NCBI GenBank assembly: GCA_015491585.1
Contig: WFVQ01000155.1
Location: forward strand, 1-17,721
Origin: Deltaproteobacteria bacterium
Lineage (GTDB): Bacteria; Desulfobacterota; Dissulfuribacteria; Dissulfuribacterales; S140-46
DNA length: 17,721 nucleotides
Reading direction: 5' to 3'
The position numbers and the translations under genes are program-made. Below the pieces are notes generated by a model that saw only the letters and a program-made list of their open reading frames with translations, did no database searches and was not told the origin of the DNA. How positions within the stretch are numbered: the stretch's first letter is position 1; every line of letters begins with the position of its first letter. This document shows positions 1 through 7,211 of the stretch, piece by piece.

Positions 1-573
1 GTCCTGAAATACATCGACATAGGGGGTGGCCTCGGCATACGCTACCGCGACGAGGAGCCCCCCTCCCCTTCCGAGTACGCCGGCCATATCATGGAGGCCT
101 TAGATGGGCTCGACCACACCATCATACTTGAACCAGGCAGGTCCATATCCGGCAACAGCGGCCTCCTCGTCACCAGACTGTTATACACCAAGGAGCACGA
201 GGAGAAGACCTTCTATGTGGTTGACGCGGCCATGAACGACCTTGCAAGGCCGAGCCTCTACGACGCCTATCACGAGATCGTGCCGGTGCGGCCGCCAAGG
301 GGCAACTGCCGCAAGACCGTGGACGTGGTCGGCCCCATCTGCGAGACCGGCGATTTTCTGGCAAGAGGTAGGGAGCTGCCGCCGCTCGAAAGGGGCGCGC
401 TGTTAGCGGTCAAGAGCAGCGGGGCTTATGGCTTCACCATGTCTTCCAATTACAACTCAAGGCCCAGGGCGGCCGAGGTGCTCGTGGATGGCGACCGGTT
501 CCACGTGGTGCGGGAAAGGGAGGACTACCAAGATCTCGTGAAGGGTGAATCCATACCTCCTTGGTTGGAGTAA
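1..573 (+). CDS. lysA: Diaminopimelate decarboxylase, C-terminal part (5' end outside window)
   Basis: This PLP enzyme decarboxylates meso-diaminopimelate to L-lysine, the last step of the pathway. The frame is open from base 1, so only the last 190 codons of a protein that is usually about 415 residues are present; the PLP lysine and N-terminal barrel lie upstream. Visible family signatures are the glycine-rich IDIGGGLG phosphate loop (codons 6-13), EPGRS (about codon 44), the dimer-interface active-site motif GPICETGD with its cysteine near codon 114, and GAYGF followed by SSNYNSRPR near codon 141. The stop TAA at 571-573 lies 5 nt before the dapF start, and the dapF ribosome site sits inside the lysA end, so the two are translationally close. 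All following genes to 7201 lie on the same strand with short gaps. The assignment is secure; only the start is missing. Confidence 0.96.
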   Translation, partial: VLKYIDIGGGLGIRYRDEEPPSPSEYAGHIMEALDGLDHTIILEPGRSISGNSGLLVTRLLYTKEHEEKTFYVVDAAMNDLARPSLYDAYHEIVPVRPPRGNCRKTVDVVGPICETGDFLARGRELPPLERGALLAVKSSGAYGFTMSSNYNSRPRAAEVLVDGDRFHVVREREDYQDLVKGESIPPWLE

Positions 574-578
574 CAGCT

Positions 579-1403
579 ATGGGCAAAAGAGCTTTGGCCT
601 TCAAAAAGATGCACGGCAGCGGCAACGACTTCATCCTGATGGACAACCTGGACGGTGTAATCAAGGGATCGGAGGCGCCGGTCCTTGCCAAGCGGCTCTG
701 CAGACGACGGTTTGGAGTAGGAGGCGACGGCCTGATACTAATAGAGCCGTCCGACAGGGCCGACTTCAGATGGAGGTTCCACAACGCCGACGGGAGCGAG
801 GCGGAGATGTGCGGCAACGGCGGGCGGTGCGCCGCCAGGTTCGCCTTTCTCTCAGGGGTGTGCGGAGAGAGGCTCACCTTCGAAACAGCGGCCGGGATCA
901 TCAGGGCCGAGGTCAAGGGTACCAGGGTCAAGCTGGAGCTTACGCCCCCCTCGGATCTCGCCCTGGATCTGGAGATCGAGCTGCACGAAGAGCGGCGGCC
1001 GCTCTCTTCAGTCAATACCGGTGTGCCCCATGCCGTGGTGTTCGTAGATGACTTAGACTCCACTCCGGTCTTCGAGCTCGGGCGCCTTGTGCGCCATCAT
1101 CCCCTCTTCTCTCCGGCAGGCACCAATGTCAACTTCGTCAAGGTAGATGGAGAATCCTCCATTTCCATAAGGACGTACGAGAGAGGCGTCGAGGACGAAA
1201 CTATGGCCTGCGGCACCGGTTCAGTGGCAGGCGCCATCATAGCTGCGCTGAAAGGGACAGTCCGGCCGCCGGTGAAAGTCACCACCTGGGGGGGAGAGGA
1301 GCTGATCGTATATTTCGAACTGGAGGAGGGAGAGGTGAAGGAGGTCTTCCTTGAGGGAGAGACCGTCCTGGTCTATTCCGGGGTGCTCGACGGAGACGTA
1401 TGA
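579..1403 (+). CDS. dapF: Diaminopimelate epimerase
   Basis: DapF interconverts LL- and meso-diaminopimelate with two cysteines and no cofactor, in the cytoplasm. The 274-residue protein has the usual family length. It begins with the characteristic FKKMHGSGNDF segment. The two catalytic cysteines are visible: Cys78 in EMCGNGGRC and Cys211 in MACGTGSVAGA. I chose ATG 579 because GGAG at 567-570 lies 8 nt before it; an in-frame TTG at 561 would add six residues, overlaps lysA, and has no better ribosome site. It follows lysA by 5 nt. After its stop comes a 130-nt leader with several hairpins before dapA, the largest gap in this operon. The assignment is secure from the duplicated cysteine motifs and the lysine-operon context. 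Confidence 0.97.
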   Translation: MGKRALAFKKMHGSGNDFILMDNLDGVIKGSEAPVLAKRLCRRRFGVGGDGLILIEPSDRADFRWRFHNADGSEAEMCGNGGRCAARFAFLSGVCGERLTFETAAGIIRAEVKGTRVKLELTPPSDLALDLEIELHEERRPLSSVNTGVPHAVVFVDDLDSTPVFELGRLVRHHPLFSPAGTNVNFVKVDGESSISIRTYERGVEDETMACGTGSVAGAIIAALKGTVRPPVKVTTWGGEELIVYFELEEGEVKEVFLEGETVLVYSGVLDGDV

Positions 1404-1435
1404 TTCGCCGCCACACCCCTGTCTGAATAGAAATG

Positions 1436-1457
1436 GAGATTGAAAAAATCTCTTTTT
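1436..1457 (+). terminator. Short hairpin plus T-tract after dapF (terminator or attenuator)
   Basis: GAGATT (1436-1441), loop GAAAA, AATCTC (1447-1452), then five T (1453-1457). The stem is only 6 bp and AT-rich, so this would be a weak intrinsic terminator. It sits 33 nt after the dapF stop and 77 nt before the dapA start. In the middle of a biosynthetic operon it could reduce read-through or act as an attenuator element. The shape is seen directly; its function is inferred. Confidence 0.4.
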
Positions 1458-1470
1458 ACAGTAAATCTGC

Positions 1471-1529
1471 ACTGGTGAAAACCAGTAGGCGGCGTCAGGC
1501 GCCGTGTCAAGAAAAGATCTTGGGAGGAG
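1471..1529 (+). promoter_or_regulatory. Structured leader of dapA: three hairpins leading to the ribosome site
   Basis: Three small perfect stems follow the T-tract. ACTGGT-GAAA-ACCAGT (1471-1486) is a 6-bp stem with a GNRA tetraloop. CGGCG-TCAGG-CGCCG (1490-1504) is a 5-bp GC stem. CAAGA-AAAGA-TCTTG (1508-1522) has a 3' arm that touches the Shine-Dalgarno run GGGAGGAG (1522-1529). Together with 1436-1457 this makes four stems within 90 nt upstream of dapA. It does not match the layout I know for the lysine riboswitch, which is much longer, and I do not recognise it as any named riboswitch. A separate dapA promoter is possible (TTGAAA at 1440-1445 and TAAATC at 1462-1467, 16-nt spacing) but weak. 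Confidence 0.4.
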
Positions 1530-1533
1530 AGAC

Positions 1534-2469
1534 ATGGCTTGCGGAACAAGAGGATGCAAGAAGGGCAAGGCCAAGGGTAGTGCCAAGAAGGCCATAGAAG
1601 GGGCCATGGTGGCCATCGTCACCCCCTTCAAGGACGGCAAGGTGGACGAAGAATCGTTGAAGGAGCTGATAGAGTGGCAGATAAAGTCGGGGACCCACTG
1701 TATAGTGCCGTGCGGCACCACTGGTGAGAGTGCCACCATGAGCCACGAGGAGCACATGCGGGTCGTGGAGCTCACGGTCGAGACGGTCAGGGGACGGGTC
1801 CCGGTGATCGCCGGAACCGGCTCCAACTCCACCGAGGAGACCATAATGCTCACCAAGCACGCCAAGAAGGCCGGGGCAGACGCTGCGCTCGTCATAACCC
1901 CTTATTACAACAAACCGAGCCAGGAGGGCCTGTACCAGCACTTCATGGCGGTGGCCAAGGAGTGCAAGTTTCCGATGATCCTCTACAACGTGCCAGGAAG
2001 GACGAGCGTCAACATGCTCCCAGAGACCGTTGCACGGTGCGCAAAGGACAGCAAGTACGTCATAGGTATCAAGGAGGCCACCGGAAGCCTCAAGCAGGTT
2101 GCCGATGTCATCAGGCTCTGTCCAAAGCGGTTCATAGTCCTCTCTGGAGACGATCCGACCGCCTTTCCCACCATGGCCATCGGGGGCAAAGGAGTGATCT
2201 CCGTGGCCTCCAACGTCATGCCCAGGGAGATGGCCAACATGATGAAGGCTTGCCTGTCCGGTGACTACGACAAGGCCAGGAGGCTCCATTACAAGCTCTT
2301 CACCATGTTCGGGGCCCTGTTCTTCGAGACCAATCCAGTGCCTGCCAAAACGGCGCTGGCCATGATGGGAAGGATACCGTCCGACGAGGTGCGCCTGCCT
2401 CTGGCCCCCATGAGCGAGGCCAACAGGGAACGCCTCCGTTCGGTACTTGCCGATTACAAGCTGATATGA
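1534..2469 (+). CDS. dapA: 4-hydroxy-tetrahydrodipicolinate synthase
   Basis: DapA condenses pyruvate with aspartate semialdehyde, the committed step to diaminopimelate. The 311-residue (beta/alpha)8-barrel protein shows the family motifs CGTTGES, TPYYNKPSQEG, YNVPGR (catalytic Tyr151) and IGIKEATG (Schiff-base Lys180), plus LSGDDP. I chose ATG 1534 because GGGAGGAG (1522-1529) lies directly upstream; a GTG at 1504 would add ten residues but sits inside a leader hairpin. With this start the protein has about 20 extra N-terminal residues before the usual GAMVAIVTPF start. The extension is rich in Lys and Gly and carries two cysteines (Cys3 and Cys8). A later ATG at the GAMVA position has no comparable ribosome site. 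dapB follows 16 nt downstream. Feedback inhibition by lysine is common in Gram-negative DapA, but I cannot judge it from the sequence. Confidence 0.96.
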   Translation: MACGTRGCKKGKAKGSAKKAIEGAMVAIVTPFKDGKVDEESLKELIEWQIKSGTHCIVPCGTTGESATMSHEEHMRVVELTVETVRGRVPVIAGTGSNSTEETIMLTKHAKKAGADAALVITPYYNKPSQEGLYQHFMAVAKECKFPMILYNVPGRTSVNMLPETVARCAKDSKYVIGIKEATGSLKQVADVIRLCPKRFIVLSGDDPTAFPTMAIGGKGVISVASNVMPREMANMMKACLSGDYDKARRLHYKLFTMFGALFFETNPVPAKTALAMMGRIPSDEVRLPLAPMSEANRERLRSVLADYKLI

Positions 2470-2485
2470 TCCTGGAGGTGGTGGA

Positions 2486-3289
2486 ATGGTTCGTGCTATT
2501 GTAGCCGGTGCAGGCGGCCGGATGGGAGGCCGCATCATAAACATGATAAAGGAGGACGACGGCATTACACTGTCGGCCGCGTTCGAGCATCCTGACAGCC
2601 CGTGGGTGGGCAAGGATGCCGGCGATGCCGCGGGTTGCGGTCCACTCGGAGTAACGGTGGCGTCGAGCATCGACGACGTCATCGACCAGGGCGACGTCAT
2701 CATAGACTTCACTTTCCATGAGGCCACCGTGGTTCATGCCCGCAAGGCGGCCGACGCAGGAAGGGCCATGGTCATCGGGACCACCGGCTTCACCACCGAG
2801 GAGCTGGCCGAGATCTACTCACTTGCCAGCAAGTTCCCCTGCGTCCAGGCCCCCAACATGAGCGTCGGTGTCAACCTGCTCTACAAGCTGGTTTCGCTCG
2901 CAGCTCAGACGCTGGGCGAAGACTACGACATAGAGATCGTCGAGGCGCACCACAGGATGAAGAAGGACGCGCCCAGCGGCACGGCCCTCCAACTGGCCAA
3001 GGTGGCTGCCGAGGCCAGGGGCTATGACCTGGACGAGGTAGGGGTCTATGCTAGGCACGGTGTTATAGGAGAGCGGAAGACCAGGGAGATCGGCATACAG
3101 ACCGTCCGCGCCGGTGACATCGTGGGAGAGCACACCGTGCTCTTCGGGACCGTTGGCGAACGGATCGAGATAGTCCACAAGGCGTCGAGCCGGGACACCT
3201 TCGCCAAAGGCGCCGTAAGGGCGGCAAAGTGGATATCAGGGAAGCCGGCAGGGCTCTACGACATGCAGGACGTCCTGGCCCTGAAATAG
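2486..3289 (+). CDS. dapB: 4-hydroxy-tetrahydrodipicolinate reductase
   Basis: DapB reduces the DapA product with NAD(P)H to tetrahydrodipicolinate. The protein has 267 residues, typical for the family. A nucleotide-binding loop GAGGRMGG lies at the N-terminus. The hallmark EAHHRMKKDAPSGTA lies at residues 153-167, giving His155 and His156 and the proton-relay and substrate-binding Lys159. DFTFHEAT and the IGTTGFT segment complete the Rossmann part. The start ATG 2486 has GGAGG at 2474-2478, 7 nt upstream. The stop TAG (3287-3289) lies inside the ribosome site of the next gene (AGGAG), which suggests coupled translation. The assignment is secure. Confidence 0.97.
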   Translation: MVRAIVAGAGGRMGGRIINMIKEDDGITLSAAFEHPDSPWVGKDAGDAAGCGPLGVTVASSIDDVIDQGDVIIDFTFHEATVVHARKAADAGRAMVIGTTGFTTEELAEIYSLASKFPCVQAPNMSVGVNLLYKLVSLAAQTLGEDYDIEIVEAHHRMKKDAPSGTALQLAKVAAEARGYDLDEVGVYARHGVIGERKTREIGIQTVRAGDIVGEHTVLFGTVGERIEIVHKASSRDTFAKGAVRAAKWISGKPAGLYDMQDVLALK

Positions 3290-3297
3290 GAGAACTC

Positions 3298-4065
3298 ATG
3301 AAGCTGGTAAGATTTTCCAGGCAGGGCGAGAAGGTGGTCCAGTACGGGATGTGGAGGGACGACCACGTCCGCGCCATTGTTGCAGATCCTTTTCAGGATC
3401 TCATAGTGGGAACGGCCGAATGGTATCCGGTGGAGACCGTGACGCTCCATCCGCCCTGCCTCCCTTCCAAGATAGTGGCCATTGGGCTCAACTACCGGGA
3501 CCATGCCGAGGAGCTGGGCATGGAGGTTCCCGACGAACCATTGCTGTTCCTCAAGCCTCCCTCCTCTCTCACGGGTCCGGACACCGAGATCGTGTGTCCC
3601 CCTATGAGCAGCCAGGTGGAGCACGAGGCCGAGCTGGCGGTGGTGGTCAAGAAACGGGCCAAACACGTCTCGGCCGATGATGCACACAAGTACATACTCG
3701 GATATACGTGCCTGAACGACGTCACTGCCCGCGACCTCCAGAAGAGGGATGTTCAGTTCACCAGGTCCAAGAGTTTCGATACCTTTTGCCCGTTAGGGCC
3801 CTATATCGAAACCGAGATAGATCCCTCCGACCTGAAGGTGGAATGCAGGGTCAACGGTGAGCTGAGGCAATCCTCTTCCACCGCGCAGCTCGTTCACGAT
3901 CCATTTCAGCTACTCAGCTTCGTATCCAGGATAATGACCCTGGAGCCGGGAGACGTGATAGCCACAGGCACTCCAAAGGGGGTAGGTCCCCTGGTGCCAG
4001 GCGATGAGGTGGTCGTCTCCATTGAAGGAATAGGTGAACTGAAAAACAGAGTGGTCAAGGAGTGA
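3298..4065 (+). CDS. Fumarylacetoacetate hydrolase (FAH) family protein, FAHD1/YcgM-like
   Basis: A 255-residue cytoplasmic enzyme of the FAH superfamily, whose members hydrolyse, decarboxylate or tautomerise beta-diketo or oxo acids such as acylpyruvates and oxaloacetate using Mg or Mn. The core is clear: IGLNYRDHAEE, LFLKPPSSLTGP, then VEHEAELAVV with likely metal ligands Glu110 and Glu112, and LNDVTARDLQ with Asp141. GDVIATGTPKGVGP closes the family pattern. ATG 3298 is chosen over an upstream in-frame start because AGGAG lies 5 nt before it, overlapping the dapB stop. The gene sits between dapB and dapL, with gaps of 8 and 3 nt, so it is co-expressed with lysine biosynthesis. The exact substrate cannot be read from sequence. 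A metabolite-repair role on pyruvate- or oxaloacetate-derived side products is a reasonable inference. It is not one of the known lysine-pathway steps. Confidence 0.88.
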   Translation: MKLVRFSRQGEKVVQYGMWRDDHVRAIVADPFQDLIVGTAEWYPVETVTLHPPCLPSKIVAIGLNYRDHAEELGMEVPDEPLLFLKPPSSLTGPDTEIVCPPMSSQVEHEAELAVVVKKRAKHVSADDAHKYILGYTCLNDVTARDLQKRDVQFTRSKSFDTFCPLGPYIETEIDPSDLKVECRVNGELRQSSSTAQLVHDPFQLLSFVSRIMTLEPGDVIATGTPKGVGPLVPGDEVVVSIEGIGELKNRVVKE

Positions 4066-4068
4066 CAG

Positions 4069-5232
4069 ATGGAGTTCCAGTTGTCCAAGAGGATACAGGC
4101 CCTTCCTCCCTATCTCTTTGTCGAGTTGGACAGGAAGAAGGCCGATGCCGTGGCCCGTGGAGTGGATGTCATAGACCTGGGTATAGGTGACCCCGATCTT
4201 CCAACCCCCGATTTCATCGTGGAGAAGATGCGCGAGGCAGTGGCGAATCCTGCATATCACCGCTATCCCTCATCCCAGGGTATGGAGCGTTTCAGGGAGT
4301 CTGCCGCGGCATGGATGAAGAGACGTTTTGGTGTGGAGTGCGATCCTGGTTCCCAGATCTGCTGCATAATCGGCTCAAAGGAGGCCATTGCCCACTTTCC
4401 ATTGGCTTTTGTTGATCCAGGTGACGTGGTCCTCGTCCCCACCCCCGGATATCCGGTGTATCACATAGGGACCCTGTTCGCCGGTGGAGAGACCTATTAC
4501 ATGCCCCTGCTCCCGGAAAACGGATTCCTTCCAGACCTGGACTCCATACCTGCCGACGTCTTCCGCCGCACCAAGATCATGTGGCTCAACTATCCCAACA
4601 ATCCCACTGCGGCGCTGGCCACCCAGACTTTCTTTGAAAAGGTGGTGGCACTTGCCAGGGAGTACGGCTTCATAGTCTGCCACGACGCGGCTTACAGCGA
4701 AATGACCTTCGACGGCTACTCTGCGCCAAGTTTCTTAGAAACCCCTGGCGCCATTGAGGTGGGTCTGGAATTCCACTCCCTCTCCAAGACTTACAACATG
4801 ACCGGCTGGAGGATAGGATTCGTGGCCGGCAATCCGGAACTGGTGGCTGCCATGAAAAAGGTCAAATCGAATGTCGATTCCGGCCAGTTCGAGGCGGTCC
4901 AAGAGGCGGCGTGCGCTGCCCTCGACAGCGACCAGTCGTGCGTAGAGGAGATGCGGGCCATCTATACCGAGCGCCGGGACACCCTTGTTGAAGGCCTCAG
5001 ATCCGCAGGCCTCGACGCCCCCTCTCCCAAGGCCACCTTCTATGTCTGGGTTCCGGTCCCAGAAGGCCAGACCTCGGCTGGCTTCAGCTCGCTGCTCCTG
5101 GAGGAGGCCGGGATAGTCTCCACGCCTGGCAATGGCTTCGGCGAGCCAGGTGAGGGCTTCGTGAGGATGGCGCTGACCGTCCCAAGAGAGAGGCTGGAAG
5201 AGGCAGTCGAAAGGGTCAGGAGGGTCCTCTGA
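4069..5232 (+). CDS. dapL: LL-diaminopimelate aminotransferase
   Basis: A fold-type I PLP aminotransferase of 387 residues. In the DapL pathway this enzyme converts tetrahydrodipicolinate directly to LL-diaminopimelate with glutamate, bypassing the succinylated or acetylated intermediates. Visible motifs are IDLGIGDPDLPTP near residue 40, YPSSQGM, NYPNNPTAA, CHDAAYSEM, and the PLP lysine Lys240 in SLSKTYNMTGWRIGF. FVRMALTVPRERLEEA near the C-terminus carries the carboxylate-binding arginine. The start has AAGGAG six nt upstream, straddling the end of the FAH gene. No dapD, dapC or dapE gene is nearby and the gene lies among dapA, dapB and dapF, so DapL is much more likely than a general aspartate or alanine aminotransferase. 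Sequence alone does not exclude these relatives. Confidence 0.88.
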   Translation: MEFQLSKRIQALPPYLFVELDRKKADAVARGVDVIDLGIGDPDLPTPDFIVEKMREAVANPAYHRYPSSQGMERFRESAAAWMKRRFGVECDPGSQICCIIGSKEAIAHFPLAFVDPGDVVLVPTPGYPVYHIGTLFAGGETYYMPLLPENGFLPDLDSIPADVFRRTKIMWLNYPNNPTAALATQTFFEKVVALAREYGFIVCHDAAYSEMTFDGYSAPSFLETPGAIEVGLEFHSLSKTYNMTGWRIGFVAGNPELVAAMKKVKSNVDSGQFEAVQEAACAALDSDQSCVEEMRAIYTERRDTLVEGLRSAGLDAPSPKATFYVWVPVPEGQTSAGFSSLLLEEAGIVSTPGNGFGEPGEGFVRMALTVPRERLEEAVERVRRVL

Positions 5233-5241
5233 CCGGAAGAC

Positions 5242-5772
5242 ATGGGGAGCGGCACACACACGGTCTTCATTGCCCTGGGCTCCAACGTAGGCGACAGGTG
5301 GTCCAACTTCCTGTCCGCCATCTCCATGCTCCGCGCAGGAGGCGTAGAGGTGGTGCGCTGTTCCAATGTTTATGAGACCGAGCCCGTGGGCATGGAGTCT
5401 TCTCTCACCTTTTTCAACTGTGTTTGCCAGGCCGAGACCAGCCACTCGCCGAGGTCTCTCCTCTCCCTTTTCCTCGAGATCGAAGCGGCTCTGGGGCGGG
5501 ACAGGAGCAGAGGCCCAGACAGGGAGATGGACCTGGATCTGCTCTTCTACGACGACATTGCCATAGACGAACCGGGCCTGACCGTGCCCCATCCTCGTCT
5601 GGACCAGAGGCGCTTTGTGCTGGAACCGTGGGCCGACATCTCTCCAGGGCTCGTCATATCCCAGTTGGGCATGAGTGTAGGGGAGCTTTTGGAGCAGCTC
5701 CCTCCTGGAGAGTGGGTGAAAAAGACGGATATGAGCCCGCTTGACGGCCTTATGCCGGATGGACTGCCATGA
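5242..5772 (+). CDS. folK: 6-hydroxymethyl-7,8-dihydropterin pyrophosphokinase (HPPK)
   Basis: FolK transfers pyrophosphate from ATP to hydroxymethyldihydropterin in folate synthesis. The 176-residue protein shows IALGSNVGDR at the start, NVYETEPVG, and the catalytic block GRDRSRGPDREMDLDLL whose DLD aspartates bind Mg-ATP, then VPHPRLDQRRFVLEPW. It begins 9 nt after dapL; the ribosome site is modest (GGAAG two nt before ATG, AGGAGG further upstream). Its stop overlaps the next start as ATGA (5769-5772). The last 25 residues or so after LPPGEW run past the usual HPPK core and are not recognisable. folK next to dapL is a pairing I associate with deltaproteobacterial genomes (recollection, not checked). 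Confidence 0.95.
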   Translation: MGSGTHTVFIALGSNVGDRWSNFLSAISMLRAGGVEVVRCSNVYETEPVGMESSLTFFNCVCQAETSHSPRSLLSLFLEIEAALGRDRSRGPDREMDLDLLFYDDIAIDEPGLTVPHPRLDQRRFVLEPWADISPGLVISQLGMSVGELLEQLPPGEWVKKTDMSPLDGLMPDGLP

Positions 5773-6038
5773 TCAGGCTGTTGATCTTCATAGCTCTGTT
5801 CCTGCTCCTCTACTGGGCGCTCAGGAAAGCGGCGTCCAGGAGCTCCTCACCTCCCCCGCCCCGCAGGGATCACAGGGAAGAACTTGTGGACGAGCTGGTG
5901 CAAGACCCGGTGTGTGGCGTATATCATCCCAAGAGACAGGCATTCAGGCTGGAGCACAGGGGCAAGGTCCGCTATTTCTGCTCCAAGAACTGCATGGAGA
6001 TCTACAAGCAGGGTGGCGCTGGCGGCCAAGGATCATGA
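5769..6038 (+). CDS. Small membrane-anchored YHS/TRASH-like metal-binding protein
   Basis: An 89-residue protein with one N-terminal hydrophobic helix (residues 2-18, rich in Leu, Ile and Phe) followed by Arg/Lys, a Ser/Pro linker (residues 23-31) and a small C-terminal domain. The domain reads DPVCGVY (Cys49) and then YFCSKNC (Cys71 and Cys75), with a conserved-looking aromatic and basic strand between. This is the pattern of YHS/TRASH-type treble-clef modules, which bind metal ions through three cysteines. The positively charged residues after the helix suggest the domain faces the cytoplasm, but this is not certain in so short a protein. It resembles the PP0621-type small proteins. It is coupled by ATGA overlaps to folK upstream and to the DUF1343 gene downstream. 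Its role is unknown. Confidence 0.82.
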   Translation: MIRLLIFIALFLLLYWALRKAASRSSSPPPPRRDHREELVDELVQDPVCGVYHPKRQAFRLEHRGKVRYFCSKNCMEIYKQGGAGGQGS

Positions 6039-7201
6039 AGGTTCTTACCGGGCTGGAGAGGTTGGCCCAAGGAGCGGGACAGGAACATCTACAAGGTAGG
6101 CTTGGCCTCCTCTGCAACCAGGCCTCGGTGACCTCATCCTTCGAACATGCAAAAGGCCTCTTCTCTTCACTGTTTCCCGGCAGGCTGACCGCCTTATTCA
6201 GCCCCCAGCACGGGCTCTACGCAGAGAAGCAGGACAACATGGTGGAGTCAGACGACGGTTTCGATCCAGGGACAGGCGTGCCGGTATTCAGCCTGTACGG
6301 CCGTTTTCGCAAGCCCCAGCCCCATCACCTCAACGTAATCGACACGCTGGTGGTCGATCTCCAAGACGTCGGGTGCCGTGTCTATACCTTCATCTGGACG
6401 ATTCTCCTGGCTATGGAGGCCTGCGCCGAGATGGGAAAGAAGATGGTCGTGCTCGACCGCCCAAATCCCCTGGGCGGGAGGGCTGAAGGCAACCTCCTCG
6501 ATCCTGGGCTCTCCTCCTTCGTGGGGATGCATCCAATTCCAATGCGCCACGGCATGACCGTGGGAGAACTGGCCATGATGTTCCGGGACGAAAGGGGACT
6601 TGATCTAGACCTCCATGTAGTGGAGATGGAGGGTTGGAGCAGGGACATCATGTTTCCTGACACCGGGATCCCTTGGATCTGGCCCTCTCCCAACATGCCA
6701 GCCTTTGAGACCGCCCTGGTCTATCCCGGCCAGGTGTTACTTGAAGGGACCAACCTCAGCGAAGGTCGCGGCACCACCCGCCCTTTCGAGGTGTTCGGCG
6801 CCCCTTGGATGGACGTTGAGGGCGTAGTCTCCCTGGTCTCCCAGGCAGGGTTGGAGGGGTTTGTGCTCAGGGAACAGTGGTTCGAGCCCACCTTCCACAA
6901 GTGGGCCGGAGAGAGCTGCAAGGGACTTCAGATCCACGTGACATCCAGGGAGCGGTTCAGGCCCTACGAGACATCTCTGGCAATCCTGGCAGCAGTAGCG
7001 AAGACATCGCCGACCGAGTTCGCATGGCGCCCCCCACCCTACGAATACGAGTACGAAAGGCTTCCCATCGACCTGCTCGTAGGGAACCGAGAGGTGCGAA
7101 AGGGGATCGAGGATGGCTGCGGCCCTGGAGAGCTGGAGCCCCTCTGGAGGGAAGAGCTGGCCGCCTTCATCGAGAGAAGACGCAGATGGCTCCTCTACTG
7201 A
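6035..7201 (+). CDS. DUF1343 protein, NamZ-like (exo-beta-N-acetylmuramidase family)
   Basis: A 388-residue DUF1343 protein. Characterised members (NamZ, glycoside hydrolase family 171) release N-acetylmuramic acid from the non-reducing end of peptidoglycan fragments. Family hallmarks are LGLLCNQASV near residue 25, LFSPQHGL (residues 54-61), EKQDNMVESDD, VDLQDVGCRVYTFIWT (about 107-122), DRPNPLGG near 140, PSPNMP near 219, and GTNLSEGRGTTRPFE near 240. The usual FxPEHG motif reads SPQHG here, with Gln58 in place of Glu. No signal peptide is visible, so the product looks cytoplasmic. ATG 6035 is chosen because it overlaps the previous stop as ATGA and has AAGG just upstream; the frame is open further back but that part overlaps the YHS gene. 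It ends 10 nt from the convergent hpt gene. Confidence 0.88.
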   Translation: MKVLTGLERLAQGAGQEHLQGRLGLLCNQASVTSSFEHAKGLFSSLFPGRLTALFSPQHGLYAEKQDNMVESDDGFDPGTGVPVFSLYGRFRKPQPHHLNVIDTLVVDLQDVGCRVYTFIWTILLAMEACAEMGKKMVVLDRPNPLGGRAEGNLLDPGLSSFVGMHPIPMRHGMTVGELAMMFRDERGLDLDLHVVEMEGWSRDIMFPDTGIPWIWPSPNMPAFETALVYPGQVLLEGTNLSEGRGTTRPFEVFGAPWMDVEGVVSLVSQAGLEGFVLREQWFEPTFHKWAGESCKGLQIHVTSRERFRPYETSLAILAAVAKTSPTEFAWRPPPYEYEYERLPIDLLVGNREVRKGIEDGCGPGELEPLWREELAAFIERRRRWLLY

Positions 7202-7211
7202 TCCGCTGCGA

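Noticed and set aside
1433..1597. Short open frame starting ATG 1433 through the dapA leader, with several lysine codons (possible attenuator leader peptide)
   Set aside because: No ribosome site, lysine codons not clustered, and the frame runs over the dapA start. I mention it only in the leader finding.
1507..2727. Long - strand open frame opposite dapA and the start of dapB
   Set aside because: It is the antisense shadow of clear + strand genes; the translation shows no family motifs and low-complexity composition.
4735..5592. Long - strand open frame opposite the end of dapL and folK
   Set aside because: Shadow of dapL and folK; no ribosome site or motif.
5741..6034. In-frame upstream extension of the DUF1343 gene
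   Set aside because: It lies over folK and the YHS gene and would not be a separate translated part; ATG 6035 has the ATGA overlap.
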